From NCBI GenBank assembly GCA_026991605.1, contig JALXBG010000147.1:1-38414 (forward strand): 38,414 nucleotides of DNA, read 5' to 3'. Numbering within the stretch: position 1 is the stretch's first letter; every line of letters begins with the position of its first letter. The notes beneath the pieces were generated by a model. It saw nothing but the letters and a program-made list of their open reading frames with translations, was not told the origin of the DNA and ran no database searches. The translations under genes and the position numbers were made by a program. The stretch is from Sulfurovum sp. (lineage in GTDB: Bacteria; Campylobacterota; Campylobacteria; Campylobacterales; Sulfurovaceae). Shown piece after piece: positions 1-8,662 of the stretch.

Positions 1-548
1 ACTTCTATCTCTATGGCGTTACTTGGACAGGCTTGTACACAAGCAGGGGTTTGCCCAACTTCGAGTTTGTCTGCACACATATGACATTTGGTCACGATAC
101 CTCGTTCTTTGTTGAACGTAGGCACTTCGTAAGGACAGTTCCATGTGCAGTATTGACACCCGATACAGCTAGGGTCATCGTGCCAGACGATACCATTGTC
201 AAATTTGATGTAAGACTCTGTAGGACAGCCTATGAGACACTCAGGCTCTATACAGTGGTTACAAGACATAGAGTTAAAAAGTTGCAGGGTATCTGGGAAT
301 GCTCCCATCTCCATCTCTCCTACACGACGCCACTTAATGTCATCTGGGTTTGCATTTTGCTCATTACAAGCGACTTCACAACAGTGACAGCCTACACAGG
401 CAGTCGCATCAAAATGAAAACGATACTGCTCTCCCTCACCTAGGTCGGGTAGGTCTATGGAGTAGTTACCACACTGCATACCTGTGTTGGTTTTGTGGTT
501 AATGAAGTCTGATAGGGGTGTGTTTTGCGTTAGGGGTTCTACTGGCAT
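1..548 (-). CDS. DmsB/NrfC-type four-cluster 4Fe-4S electron-transfer subunit, 3' end cut by window
   Basis: The first 182 codons are visible, starting at the ATG complementary to 546-548. Sixteen cysteines lie in four ferredoxin-type groups: C51/54/57/61, C96/99/104/108, C128/131/134/138 and C155/158/170/174. This is the pattern of iron-sulfur subunits that pass electrons to molybdopterin oxidoreductases (DmsB, NrfC, NarH-like). There is no signal peptide, so it is probably cytoplasmic. It lies downstream of the nitrite reductase on the same strand, 128 bp away. I infer that it feeds an assimilatory nitrate reductase whose catalytic subunit would lie beyond the left edge, but that gene is not seen. 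The stop codon is outside the window. An open frame on the opposite strand here is a shadow. Confidence 0.85.
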   Translation of the reverse strand, partial: MPVEPLTQNTPLSDFINHKTNTGMQCGNYSIDLPDLGEGEQYRFHFDATACVGCHCCEVACNEQNANPDDIKWRRVGEMEMGAFPDTLQLFNSMSCNHCIEPECLIGCPTESYIKFDNGIVWHDDPSCIGCQYCTWNCPYEVPTFNKERGIVTKCHMCADKLEVGQTPACVQACPSNAIEIE

Positions 549-569
549 AGATATTCCATTGATTGTTTT

Positions 570-662
570 TGTAGGGTGGGTTTTCTAACCCACCACGAAT
601 GTAGTGAAATATAAATATTAATTGTAAAATAATTGTTGGTGGGTTGGAAAACCCACCCTACA
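570..662. repeat. REP/BIME-like paired hairpin, family 1
   Basis: Two 26-nt arms, 570-595 and 637-662, are inverted copies matching at 25 of 26 positions, separated by 41 AT-rich bases. Each arm also folds on itself: GGTGGGTT pairs with AACCCACC across a 4-nt loop (ttct in one, ggaa in the other). This is the architecture of REP doublets. It lies between two co-oriented genes, so it may act as an RNA-stabilising or attenuating structure (inference). No REP-associated transposase gene is in the window. Confidence 0.8.
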
Positions 663-676
663 GGTATATTCATGAT

Positions 677-2596
677 TTAAACCTCTTTCAATGCCACTAA
701 TAACTCAGAGAAAACAGAGGCTCTTTCACTCTTTTTTTCGTGTGTCATGTTGTAGATGACTTCTGAGAGTTTTGCAGGTACTTTTGGATTGAGTTTGGTG
801 ACTTCATCTCTTTTTATCTTTCTTGGACGTACTTTGCTTGCTTCTAATCCAACGACTGATTCAAATCTTTTCTCTCCTGTAAGAAGTTTAAAGAGTTGTA
901 GTCCAAAAGTAAAGAGTTCGTACTCTTCTCTCTTGCTACTTTTAGGCTCTTTTTCTAGTTCAAACATTACATCTAAGCCTAACTTGTCATTAATGATATA
1001 GTTTATTTTTGTAAAAAATGCCAAGGCTTGAAAGCTATAGTTACGTGATAAAAATCTATCATCAAAGGCTTCATAGGTTTCCCCTCTTTGTTTGTATGCT
1101 GCATAAGTTTTGAGTAAGTATTTCACGTGGTGTTTTGCTTCAGTGATAGGTAGTGCTTTATGCAGTGTATGTGCTTCTTTTGCTTCACGGGTGATTTTAC
1201 CACCTAAATAAATGTGTACACCGTCAACACGGGTACCATCACTTAACTTTGCTTTACATCCTTCAAACCCAATATCTGCTATGCCATGCACGCCACACCC
1301 TTTAGGACAGGCAGACCAGTTCATGCGTACATTGGCATTTTCTATGGCAACTTCAGAGTTGAGAAAGTGTGCCATTTCAATGGCATCTGGTTTGTTAGGT
1401 ATGACCCCAAAACTACATGTAGCTGTACCTGCACAGGCTATCATGTCTGCAAAGTAAAGATTGTTAAACTTTGCATAATTTGAGACAACATCACTTGCTT
1501 CTAAAGCAGATAGATTTTCTGTAGGAACATTGACAATATAGAGGTTTTGATCATAGGTAAGTCTAATGTTTCCATCTCCATAAGTGTTAGCGCTTTGGGC
1601 TGCTGCCATCATGTCAGAGCCTGTAAAAATCCCTGATGGGATGATAATCTTGTAGTTCATCTTTCCATTGCGTCCGAGTACTTTGTTTGAGCCAAGAGCG
1701 ATGTTTTGTGACTGTACCATCGTTGTACCTGCAGTTGCAAATGTAAGCCCAGACTCTTTTTTAATCGCATCGATAAGTGGATCCATACCTATGTCGTTAA
1801 TGAGAAAGATGAGACGGTTTTTGTTACGGTTGTCTCTGTATCCATAGGTTTTAAAGAGCTCAAGGAGCGCTTTGTAAAAACGAGGGGCTTCTTCTACGGT
1901 AACAAAAAGGTTTGCATCTTTTGCTTGCATACCTACACGCGCACCAAGATAGATATTGAATCCAAAGATACCCTCTTTCTGTGCCAATACAAAGTTACAG
2001 TCATGCCCAAAGATGTTACAAGAGTTAGAAAGAGAACCGATGATACCTGTGTTAAATTTACGAGGTAAAACAGAAATCCATTCAGGATTTTCTAAAAAGA
2101 CATCCTGCAATTTTTCTATGATGGGCATAGTCTCAATGATGTTGTCATAAGCGATGCCATCGAGTGGATCAGTCACAATGTTACGTAAGTTATCTACCCC
2201 TGTTTGAAACGTAGTAAGGTCTACTTCTTTGAGGGATGCCAAGACTTTAGCGATGTCTGCTATCTGTAGGTAACGAAGCTCTACTTGCATACGTGTGGTG
2301 ATGTCAATATAGTCATTACCATACTCTTTTGCTACTTCACCAATACGCTTTGCTTGTTCATACGTTAATTGACCTGCAGGTACACGTACACGAAGCATAA
2401 AGTCTTCACCCTTATCAAAGAGTCCAAAACATTTTAAAAAGTATCCACTATCTTCAGGTGCAAGGTTTTCATATCCACCTGCTGCTATCTCTTCTAGTTT
2501 TGCATAGACATCCATAGGTATTTTGAGTGCTTTGGTGGTTTCAACTTTATTTACTTTTTTACTTCTTGCTTCTAAGGCTTTTTCTAAAATAGTCAT
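677..2596 (-). CDS. nirA: Siroheme nitrite reductase (NirA family) with kinase-C-lobe-like C-terminal extension
   Basis: This 639-residue protein has the two-repeat sulfite/nitrite reductase ferredoxin-like fold. The siroheme/4Fe-4S cysteines are C388 and C394 (Cx5C) and C430 and C434 (Cx3C, in SACPKGCGVH). It should reduce nitrite to ammonium in the cytoplasm, with ferredoxin or a similar donor. Family members usually end near residue 510-520. Here about 120 more residues follow, and residues 558-639 resemble helices F to I of a Ser/Thr kinase, aligning with the kinase encoded at 4298-5929. No catalytic kinase motifs (HRD, DFG, VAIK) are present in the tail. It is divergent from narK. Sulfite reductase is the main alternative, but the nitrate transporter next door favours nitrite. 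Confidence 0.88.
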   Translation of the reverse strand: MTILEKALEARSKKVNKVETTKALKIPMDVYAKLEEIAAGGYENLAPEDSGYFLKCFGLFDKGEDFMLRVRVPAGQLTYEQAKRIGEVAKEYGNDYIDITTRMQVELRYLQIADIAKVLASLKEVDLTTFQTGVDNLRNIVTDPLDGIAYDNIIETMPIIEKLQDVFLENPEWISVLPRKFNTGIIGSLSNSCNIFGHDCNFVLAQKEGIFGFNIYLGARVGMQAKDANLFVTVEEAPRFYKALLELFKTYGYRDNRNKNRLIFLINDIGMDPLIDAIKKESGLTFATAGTTMVQSQNIALGSNKVLGRNGKMNYKIIIPSGIFTGSDMMAAAQSANTYGDGNIRLTYDQNLYIVNVPTENLSALEASDVVSNYAKFNNLYFADMIACAGTATCSFGVIPNKPDAIEMAHFLNSEVAIENANVRMNWSACPKGCGVHGIADIGFEGCKAKLSDGTRVDGVHIYLGGKITREAKEAHTLHKALPITEAKHHVKYLLKTYAAYKQRGETYEAFDDRFLSRNYSFQALAFFTKINYIINDKLGLDVMFELEKEPKSSKREEYELFTFGLQLFKLLTGEKRFESVVGLEASKVRPRKIKRDEVTKLNPKVPAKLSEVIYNMTHEKKSERASVFSELLVALKEV

Positions 2597-2773
2597 CTTT
2601 TCTCACTATATTGATTGGTTTATGGGTACCTTACTATGTGGTACTCTTATATGGGAGTTATTATATCTTTATTTTATTATTTATTTATATTTATACTGAT
2701 TAAAAAATAAACAATGCATATATAGTCTATCTTGTCTTATATCCTTATTTGTCTTTCTGAAAGGCTATTTTAG

Positions 2774-2790
2774 TGATTAAAAATTAATCA
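2774..2790. promoter_or_regulatory. Perfect palindrome in nirA-narK divergent promoter region, candidate operator
   Basis: TGATTAA, three A bases, then TTAATCA gives perfect 7-bp arms about 33 bp upstream of the narK -10. An imperfect copy starts at 2697 (TGATTAAAAAATAAACA), 77 bp away and closer to nirA. The spacing does not fit the FNR consensus (TTGAT-N4-ATCAA), so the regulator is unknown. The 263-bp spacer 2597-2859 has no gene. Confidence 0.5.
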
Positions 2791-2822
2791 TCAATTTACT
2801 TATCATATGTATAGTTTTATAG

Positions 2823-2828
2823 TATACT
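2823..2828 (+). promoter_or_regulatory. Probable -10 element of narK promoter
   Basis: TATACT lies 31 bp upstream of the narK start codon, after a T-rich stretch. No convincing -35 is visible, as is usual for epsilonproteobacterial sigma-70 promoters. Confidence 0.45.
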
Positions 2829-2859
2829 TCGCACATTATTTATTTAAAGGATTATCAAT

Positions 2860-4140
2860 ATGGCAGGTTTTAAAGCACTCAAAGGGCAGGGACACGCACC
2901 TACACTCTTTGCAGCATTTTTATATTTTGATTTCTCATTTATGGTGTGGATTATGCTTGGTCCACTTGTGACTGAAATCAGTGAATCTTTAGCATCTCAT
3001 GGTGAAGTGCTCAATGCTAGTCAGCAGGCAACGCTTCTTTCTGTTCCTATACTTTCTGGTGCATTACTTCGTATTGTTCTCGGATTTGGTGTCGATAAAC
3101 TTGGGGCAAAATTGACTGCACTCATTGCACAGTCTATTGTTATCTCTGTACTATTTTATGCATACTTTAGAGGCGCAACCATTACCTATAATGAGCTTTT
3201 GGTCGTTGCACTTGGACTTGGATTTGCTGGGGCTTCATTTGCTGTAGCACTTCCACAGGCAGGGCAGTGGTATCCACCTAAACTCCAAGGTATTGTACTT
3301 GGTATCGCAGGAGCAGGGAATGTGGGTGTGGTTATTGATTTCTTGTTTGCTCCAAAAATCGCTGAAAAGTTTGGATGGGAAGCAGTCTTCTTAGTCGGTG
3401 GGGTACTCTCGTTACTTGTATTTGTGATGTATATGTTCTTGGCTAAAAATGCACCCGAGTCTGTGTATAAAGCAAGACCTAAAAAGTTAAGTGACTATTG
3501 GAAACTACTAAAAGACAGAGATTCATGGTGGTTTATGCTCTTTTATGCCGTAAGTTTTGGTGGATTTGTAGGCTTTGCCAACTACATGAAAGTCTATTTA
3601 ATGAACACCTATCAAGCGGACATGTCAGCATTTGGATTAGATGTATTTAATGAACCCAATGTAAAAGTCATCGCAGGGTACTTTGGGGCACTGACTATTT
3701 TTGCTGGGGCGATACTCCGTCCAGTTGGTGGCGGTGTAGCAGATAAAATGGGAGGGATAAAAGCCCTATATATTTTCTTTGGTGTTGTCTTGGTTTTGGT
3801 TGCTTTAAGTGGTCTTGTTCATCTTCCATTCTGGGTAGCGATAGCTGTTCTTTTTGTTATTATGGCAAGTCTTGGTATGGCAAACGGCGCAGTATTCCAG
3901 CTAGTACCTCAAAGATTTGGTAAAGATATCGGTATTATGACAGGACTTATCGGTGCTGCTGGTGGTATTGGTGGTACATTCCTAGTGAAAACACTTGGAT
4001 GGGCTAAAGGCACATTTGACAGTTACTCTATGGGATTCTTTATTTTTGCAGGACTTGTATTACTTGCTATTGCTGCTATCTCTTTGGTAAAAACAAGATG
4101 GAGAACGACGTGGGGTGTACAGTCTGGCGGTATGATATAA
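2860..4140 (+). CDS. narK: NarK/NasA-type nitrate/nitrite MFS transporter
   Basis: This 426-residue protein has about 12 predicted membrane helices. It carries the two glycine-rich nitrate-signature motifs of the NNP family of the major facilitator superfamily: GAGNVGVVI in the first half and GAAGGIGGTF in the second. It should import nitrate, or exchange nitrate and nitrite, across the inner membrane. It is divergent from the nitrite reductase and followed by the kinase-phosphatase gene, which supports an assimilatory role. The ATG follows an AAAGGA ribosome site. Confidence 0.93.
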   Translation: MAGFKALKGQGHAPTLFAAFLYFDFSFMVWIMLGPLVTEISESLASHGEVLNASQQATLLSVPILSGALLRIVLGFGVDKLGAKLTALIAQSIVISVLFYAYFRGATITYNELLVVALGLGFAGASFAVALPQAGQWYPPKLQGIVLGIAGAGNVGVVIDFLFAPKIAEKFGWEAVFLVGGVLSLLVFVMYMFLAKNAPESVYKARPKKLSDYWKLLKDRDSWWFMLFYAVSFGGFVGFANYMKVYLMNTYQADMSAFGLDVFNEPNVKVIAGYFGALTIFAGAILRPVGGGVADKMGGIKALYIFFGVVLVLVALSGLVHLPFWVAIAVLFVIMASLGMANGAVFQLVPQRFGKDIGIMTGLIGAAGGIGGTFLVKTLGWAKGTFDSYSMGFFIFAGLVLLAIAAISLVKTRWRTTWGVQSGGMI

Positions 4141-4149
4141 TAAAATATT

Positions 4150-4231
4150 GTAGGGGTGAACCCATGTGTTCGCCCTTCAAAGTGATTTATTAATCCAAAA
4201 ATTAAGGGTAAACACATGGGTTTACCCCTAC
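4150..4231. repeat. REP/BIME-like paired hairpin, family 2
   Basis: Arms 4150-4177 and 4204-4231 are inverted copies matching at 25 of 28 positions. Each also forms its own 8-bp hairpin: GGGTGAAC with GTTCGCCC in the left arm, GGGTAAAC with GTTTACCC in the right. The differences between arms are compensatory, so base pairing has been kept while sequence drifted. The element fills the narK-kinase gap and may separate their expression (inference). Confidence 0.8.
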
Positions 4232-4297
4232 GAGTAATGTTATTTTAAATTATGTCATAATCTTTATCACATAATTTAGAATATTAAAGGCTAACCC

Positions 4298-5929
4298 ATG
4301 TCCAAACAAAACATCGAAACTTCAGGTCTTACATTGGCAAAAGGTACACAGCTTCAAGGGGATGATTTTTTTGAAATCAAGGTGATGGATACCATTACTG
4401 TGGCTGTAGTATGTGATGGTGTAGGTTCTGCGATGCAAGGGGCAGAGGCAGCTAAGCGTACCTGTCATTTCTTGGTGCATTCTCTTAAAAATAGACCCAA
4501 GTCTTGGTCTATGGAAAAATCCATTAAACATTTTATTGAGAACATTAACCGTGTACTTTATATGGAGTCGATGGAGGACTATGAACGTGAAGAGTTGGTA
4601 ACGACATTGACGCTTGTGGTTATAGAAGGTGATAGACTCTATGGTGCCAACGTGGGTGACAGTCGCATCTACTTACAGAGAAACGGACAGCTTGCCCAAC
4701 TCTCCCATGACCATGCGATGGATGAAGAGGGTATGGAAAATGTGCTGACTTCTGCCATGGGACTTGAAGAGAATGTCTCGCCATACTATTTTGAAAATAA
4801 TTTACAATCAGGAGATCAGATACTTTTGTGTTCTGATGGACTCTATAATGAACTGACACAAAATGAGATAGCTGATGGTTTAATGATGGGGGCTTCCTTT
4901 TTAGTGAAAAAAGCCTCTAAAAAACATGATGATGACTTACCAGATGACACAACCGCTGTTGTCTTAGAGATAAAAGATCTAGATCCCCGTCTAAAGTTTA
5001 AACAATCAGACTTGATAGTGCAGGAGTACTATCAAGTTGGGGATGAAGTAGATGGATACGAACTCCTTAAACCACTCATTCAAAATAATCGTACGTGGTT
5101 GTGTGAAAAAAGAGGCTTAAAGTATGTCATAAAGTTTGTACCTTATGACGCGTTAGATGATGAGGTGATGCTGGATTTGTTTGTCAAAGAAGTATGGATG
5201 GCTAAGAGACTCAAAGCAGGCTTCTTCCCTAAAGCTGTAGTACCTAAAAACCGTACACACCGTTACTACATTATGGCATTTGTGGAGGGAAAGACACTCA
5301 AAGAGTTTACACAGAAAAAACCACTTTCTGTAGACCTCTCTGTTGAACTTGCCGTTTTTTTACTTAAAATGTCACAGTTTCTCATTAGACTCGATTTGTT
5401 GCATGGAGATATAAAACCAGAAAATATCATCGTTACCGAACGTAAAGGAAAACTTGTATTCAAGATGATAGATTTTGGAAGTATTACAGAGGCATATTCT
5501 AATGTTACACGTGCAGGAACACCTAGCTATCTAGCCCCAGAACGTTTTAGACAATCACCTGTCAATGAACAGACTGAAGTCTATGCCATAGGTGTTACAC
5601 TCTATGAAGCACTGACACAAAGGTATCCTTTTGGAGAGATAGAGCCTTTTCAAACGCCGAGTTTTGAAAAGAAGATAAAAGAGCCAACAAAGCTCAATCC
5701 CAAGATACCAAAATGGTTAGAGTCTGTAGTCTTACGCGCACTCGAAACGGACACAGACAAACGCTACCATAACTACTCAGAAATGCAGTATGAAGTCACA
5801 AATCCAGAGAAAGTAAAACCTTACTTTGATAAAGGCACTTCCTTTATAGAACGGAATGAAAAGATGGTCTATAAAGTTGGTTTTATTGTAATGTTTATAT
5901 TGAATATTTGTCAAATATTATTTAGGTGA
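4298..5929 (+). CDS. Bifunctional PP2C phosphatase-Ser/Thr protein kinase, membrane-anchored
   Basis: The 543 residues hold a PP2C phosphatase (about 1-228) and a Hanks-type kinase (about 252-505), with one C-terminal transmembrane helix (about 524-541). Phosphatase metal ligands are visible as D40 (CDGVGS), D121 (GDSR), D180 (CSDGL) and D217 (PDDTT). Kinase motifs are K279, E298, HGDIKPEN at 369-376, DFG at 392-394, APE at 413-415 and R489. The canonical glycine-rich loop is missing: residues 252-278 have no GxGxxG, so nucleotide binding may be altered. The order transporter-kinase next to nitrite reductase recalls nitrate assimilation clusters of some proteobacteria (from memory). It probably controls nitrate or nitrite assimilation by reversible phosphorylation; its target is unknown. 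Confidence 0.9.
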   Translation: MSKQNIETSGLTLAKGTQLQGDDFFEIKVMDTITVAVVCDGVGSAMQGAEAAKRTCHFLVHSLKNRPKSWSMEKSIKHFIENINRVLYMESMEDYEREELVTTLTLVVIEGDRLYGANVGDSRIYLQRNGQLAQLSHDHAMDEEGMENVLTSAMGLEENVSPYYFENNLQSGDQILLCSDGLYNELTQNEIADGLMMGASFLVKKASKKHDDDLPDDTTAVVLEIKDLDPRLKFKQSDLIVQEYYQVGDEVDGYELLKPLIQNNRTWLCEKRGLKYVIKFVPYDALDDEVMLDLFVKEVWMAKRLKAGFFPKAVVPKNRTHRYYIMAFVEGKTLKEFTQKKPLSVDLSVELAVFLLKMSQFLIRLDLLHGDIKPENIIVTERKGKLVFKMIDFGSITEAYSNVTRAGTPSYLAPERFRQSPVNEQTEVYAIGVTLYEALTQRYPFGEIEPFQTPSFEKKIKEPTKLNPKIPKWLESVVLRALETDTDKRYHNYSEMQYEVTNPEKVKPYFDKGTSFIERNEKMVYKVGFIVMFILNICQILFR

Positions 5930-6061
5930 TACTGGCAACATCTTAGCTTTTTTTGGACTAACACTTTTTTACATGGGTTAATTTACAAAGTATTGACTTT
6001 TTTTTGTTATACTTTACAGATATTAAAGGCTCAAGCCTTTCATCTTATGTTTGGAGTCTTT

Positions 6062-7672
6062 ATGTTTAAGCAACTACTTACTAGTATCTTTGTACTTTCA
6101 ACTGTGACTACACTAGAAGCTAATATAGAACTAGATTATTTAAATGGGCTACGTATACAAACAGGTTTACCTCCTTTCTCTAGCCAAGCTCGTTTACAGA
6201 TAGCAGCAGAAAATCATTCTGCCTACATGCAAACAAACAATACATCGGGGCATGGAGAAGAAAGTAATGCTACAGACTACACGGGCGCATCTCCCTCACA
6301 AAGAGTACAATATGTAGGGTATGCATCTACTACGGTTTCTGAAAACGTCTCTTATGCTTCAAATGCAACCTTGTATACTTCTATAGATGGGTTGATGTCA
6401 GCTATATACCATCGTTTTGGTTTTTTGAGTCTTAATGTAGATGAGATAGGGATAGGTATAAGTAGTAATGAAAAATTTTACACTTATGACATGGGAAATT
6501 CAGTACTCAAAAACTTATGTATTGATGGGGTATACTCCGGTGGCTCGTATTATCTTCCTTGTAGTGATACTACAAAAAAAGTAGAATCTGAAAATTATCT
6601 TGCTAGAGCGGACGGTATTAAAAAAGCATCTCCTAAACTCATACTTTGGCCTCCAGCAGATGCAAATGACATACCTCCTGTATTTTATGAAGAGACTCCA
6701 GATCCATTACCTTCTCATGGTGTGACCGGATATCCTATCAGTGTAGAATTTAACAGTGAAAAGGTTACTTCCATCCCTACTGTATCTAGTTTCACTCTAA
6801 GTGATGTATCTGAGACACAATTAGATGACATAATACTTATGGAGAAAAGCAATGACCCAAATAAAAAGTTTAGTGACTATCAATTTGCATTATTTCCTAA
6901 AGAAAGACTAGAGTGGGGAAGTAAATATGACGTTGAATTTATCTATAATGATGGCACACAAAAAACTATAGGCTGGTGCTTTTCAACCCGTTCACTTAAA
7001 GGAACTGCTGATAGATTTTACCGTGTTGAGAATGATGGGAATATTGTATTGGATGTTGTGTCTGGTCAGTCATATGCTATATATATAGTACCTACTGACA
7101 GTAATGACAAGTTGGGAGGAGTAAATTATAGTACTACAACTGAAGTAAATTTTTCATATATTGATAACAATACATTTTATACGAAGCTTACAGCTAGTAG
7201 TGGTAATTATGTGAATTATACATTCTCAAATGGACAGAAAATAAAGCTCATCGTTGCCTCAAATGATACAGCTACCATTCCTTCACAAGCATTGTGTGCA
7301 TCCCAAAGTGATTTTGACAAGGATGGAATCATTGATATTATAGATACAGATGATGACAATGATGGTGTATTGGATGAAGAAGATGCTTTTCCTTTTGATA
7401 CAACAGAAAGTGTAGATACAGACGGTGATGGCATAGGTAATAATGCAGATACAGATGATGATAATGATGGTATTTCAGACAGAGATGAAATAGCCAATGG
7501 GCTAAACCCATTACTTGCCTCAGATGCACAAGCTGATTTTGATAATGATGGCTTCTCTAATAGTATAGAAATTTCCGTAGGTTCAGATATACTAGATGTA
7601 AATTCTAAACCAATTTGGACTCTTATTATAATGGGTGACTTAAGCATTTTAGTACCATCTTTTTCGATATAA
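6062..7672 (+). CDS. Secreted CAP/SCP-domain protein with thrombospondin-type-3-like calcium repeats
   Basis: I chose the ATG at 6062, preceded by GGAG with 7-8 nt spacing, because the signal peptide (MFKQLLTSIFVLSTVTTLEA) follows directly; the frame extends upstream to 5993. The mature N-terminal half has a CAP (SCP/PR-1) domain, recognised from LDYLNGLR, AAENHSAYM and SGHGE. The C-terminal 120 residues carry Asp-rich repeats such as DTDDDNDG and DTDGDG that bind calcium in thrombospondin type 3 modules. It is likely exported to the periplasm or surface. The last 17 residues are hydrophobic and unlike the repeats, so a late frameshift or anchor is possible. The gene converges with mltG, 36 bp away. 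Confidence 0.8.
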   Translation: MFKQLLTSIFVLSTVTTLEANIELDYLNGLRIQTGLPPFSSQARLQIAAENHSAYMQTNNTSGHGEESNATDYTGASPSQRVQYVGYASTTVSENVSYASNATLYTSIDGLMSAIYHRFGFLSLNVDEIGIGISSNEKFYTYDMGNSVLKNLCIDGVYSGGSYYLPCSDTTKKVESENYLARADGIKKASPKLILWPPADANDIPPVFYEETPDPLPSHGVTGYPISVEFNSEKVTSIPTVSSFTLSDVSETQLDDIILMEKSNDPNKKFSDYQFALFPKERLEWGSKYDVEFIYNDGTQKTIGWCFSTRSLKGTADRFYRVENDGNIVLDVVSGQSYAIYIVPTDSNDKLGGVNYSTTTEVNFSYIDNNTFYTKLTASSGNYVNYTFSNGQKIKLIVASNDTATIPSQALCASQSDFDKDGIIDIIDTDDDNDGVLDEEDAFPFDTTESVDTDGDGIGNNADTDDDNDGISDRDEIANGLNPLLASDAQADFDNDGFSNSIEISVGSDILDVNSKPIWTLIIMGDLSILVPSFSI

Positions 7673-7708
7673 AGTAACAAGTTTTATCTTACATGCCTAG
7701 TTAAAACC

Positions 7709-8662
7709 TTAGCGGGCTTTTTTAATGTTCTTTCTATGGGCTTTGTAGCTCTTTGTAAAGTCATGCACACCTTTAGCATTTTTCATAAAGTACAAATAGT
7801 CAGTTCTTGCTGGCTTAATAGCAGCTTTTATAGCATTTAAACTTACAGAACCAATAGGTGAAGGAGGAAGACCTTTGTATTTGTAGGTATTAAAACGGCT
7901 TGTATCATTTTTTATACGCTCGGGTGTTACTTTTATATGAGAATATTTACCATAATTGAGTGTACCATCCATCTGTAAACGCATGCCTTTTTTTAAACGA
8001 TTCATAATAACGGAAGAGACGATAGGCATCTCTGTCGCATTGGCTGCTTCCTTTTGGATAATAGATGCAATAGTAAGTACTTTTAGCCACTGTTTTTTAT
8101 CGTAAGTACCATAAATCTTTTTTGAAAGTGAACTATATTTTTTATTGGAAGCTTTGGTTAAAAACGCCATGAGGTGTTTTTCTCCTATACCATAGGGTAC
8201 ATGATATGTATCTGCATAGATACCAGCTTCAGGATATGTAGCAAATTGATTATAATATTGATTAAGTTTTGTTACATTAAGGTCTAGTTTTTTTGCGAGA
8301 GAGGCCAAGAAAAGTGTTTTGGTTTCTCCTGGGATAAGGGTTACTTTATGAATCATCGCTCTGGCATTGGTAAGTTTATAAAGAAAATCAATACGATTTA
8401 GTTGATTTCTACCCATAGATATCCACCCTGTTTTAGGGGTACCGAGTAAACGTAAAATATATGAATCTATAATGGAAAGTTGGTATCCCTGTTTATGGAG
8501 TTGTGCTATAATTGCATGAATAGAACCTTGGGGTACAAAAAGTGTTTTTGTGGTCTTGATGGGAAGTGTAGTATAAAAGGCAAAAGAGATGATTAAGACG
8601 AGTGCAATATTTTCTGCCCATGCCATCCATGTTCTGATACGAAATACACTCATTTTTTTCAT
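7709..8662 (-). CDS. mltG: Endolytic murein transglycosylase MltG (YceG family), copy 1
   Basis: The protein has a short cytoplasmic N-terminus, one membrane helix (AENIALVLIISFAFYTT), then the periplasmic YceG fold. The motif IIQKEAAN holds the catalytic glutamate, followed by LQMDGTLNYGKY, VTPERIK and GLPPSPIGSVS. It cleaves nascent glycan strands at the inner membrane and so sets strand length. The open frame reaches 8722. I prefer the ATG at 8662 or the one three codons on (8653), which follow AGGA. Any of these starts lies inside the divergent gene beginning at 8589. A second mltG is at 23731-24759. Confidence 0.9.
   Translation of the reverse strand: MKKMSVFRIRTWMAWAENIALVLIISFAFYTTLPIKTTKTLFVPQGSIHAIIAQLHKQGYQLSIIDSYILRLLGTPKTGWISMGRNQLNRIDFLYKLTNARAMIHKVTLIPGETKTLFLASLAKKLDLNVTKLNQYYNQFATYPEAGIYADTYHVPYGIGEKHLMAFLTKASNKKYSSLSKKIYGTYDKKQWLKVLTIASIIQKEAANATEMPIVSSVIMNRLKKGMRLQMDGTLNYGKYSHIKVTPERIKNDTSRFNTYKYKGLPPSPIGSVSLNAIKAAIKPARTDYLYFMKNAKGVHDFTKSYKAHRKNIKKAR

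Noticed and set aside
33-443. 136-codon plus-strand open frame
   Set aside because: It is antisense to the Fe-S subunit; the minus strand gives four perfect ferredoxin cysteine groups.
570-662. Rho-independent terminator after nirA
   Set aside because: There is no T-run after the stems, and two near-identical hairpins in inverted order fit a REP doublet better.
2774-2790. FNR/CRP-type site
   Set aside because: TGAT and ATCA are separated by 9 bases rather than 4-6, so it does not fit.
7216-7680. 154-codon minus-strand frame rich in Ser and Leu
   Set aside because: It is the reverse reading of the Asp-rich calcium repeats, a compositional artefact.
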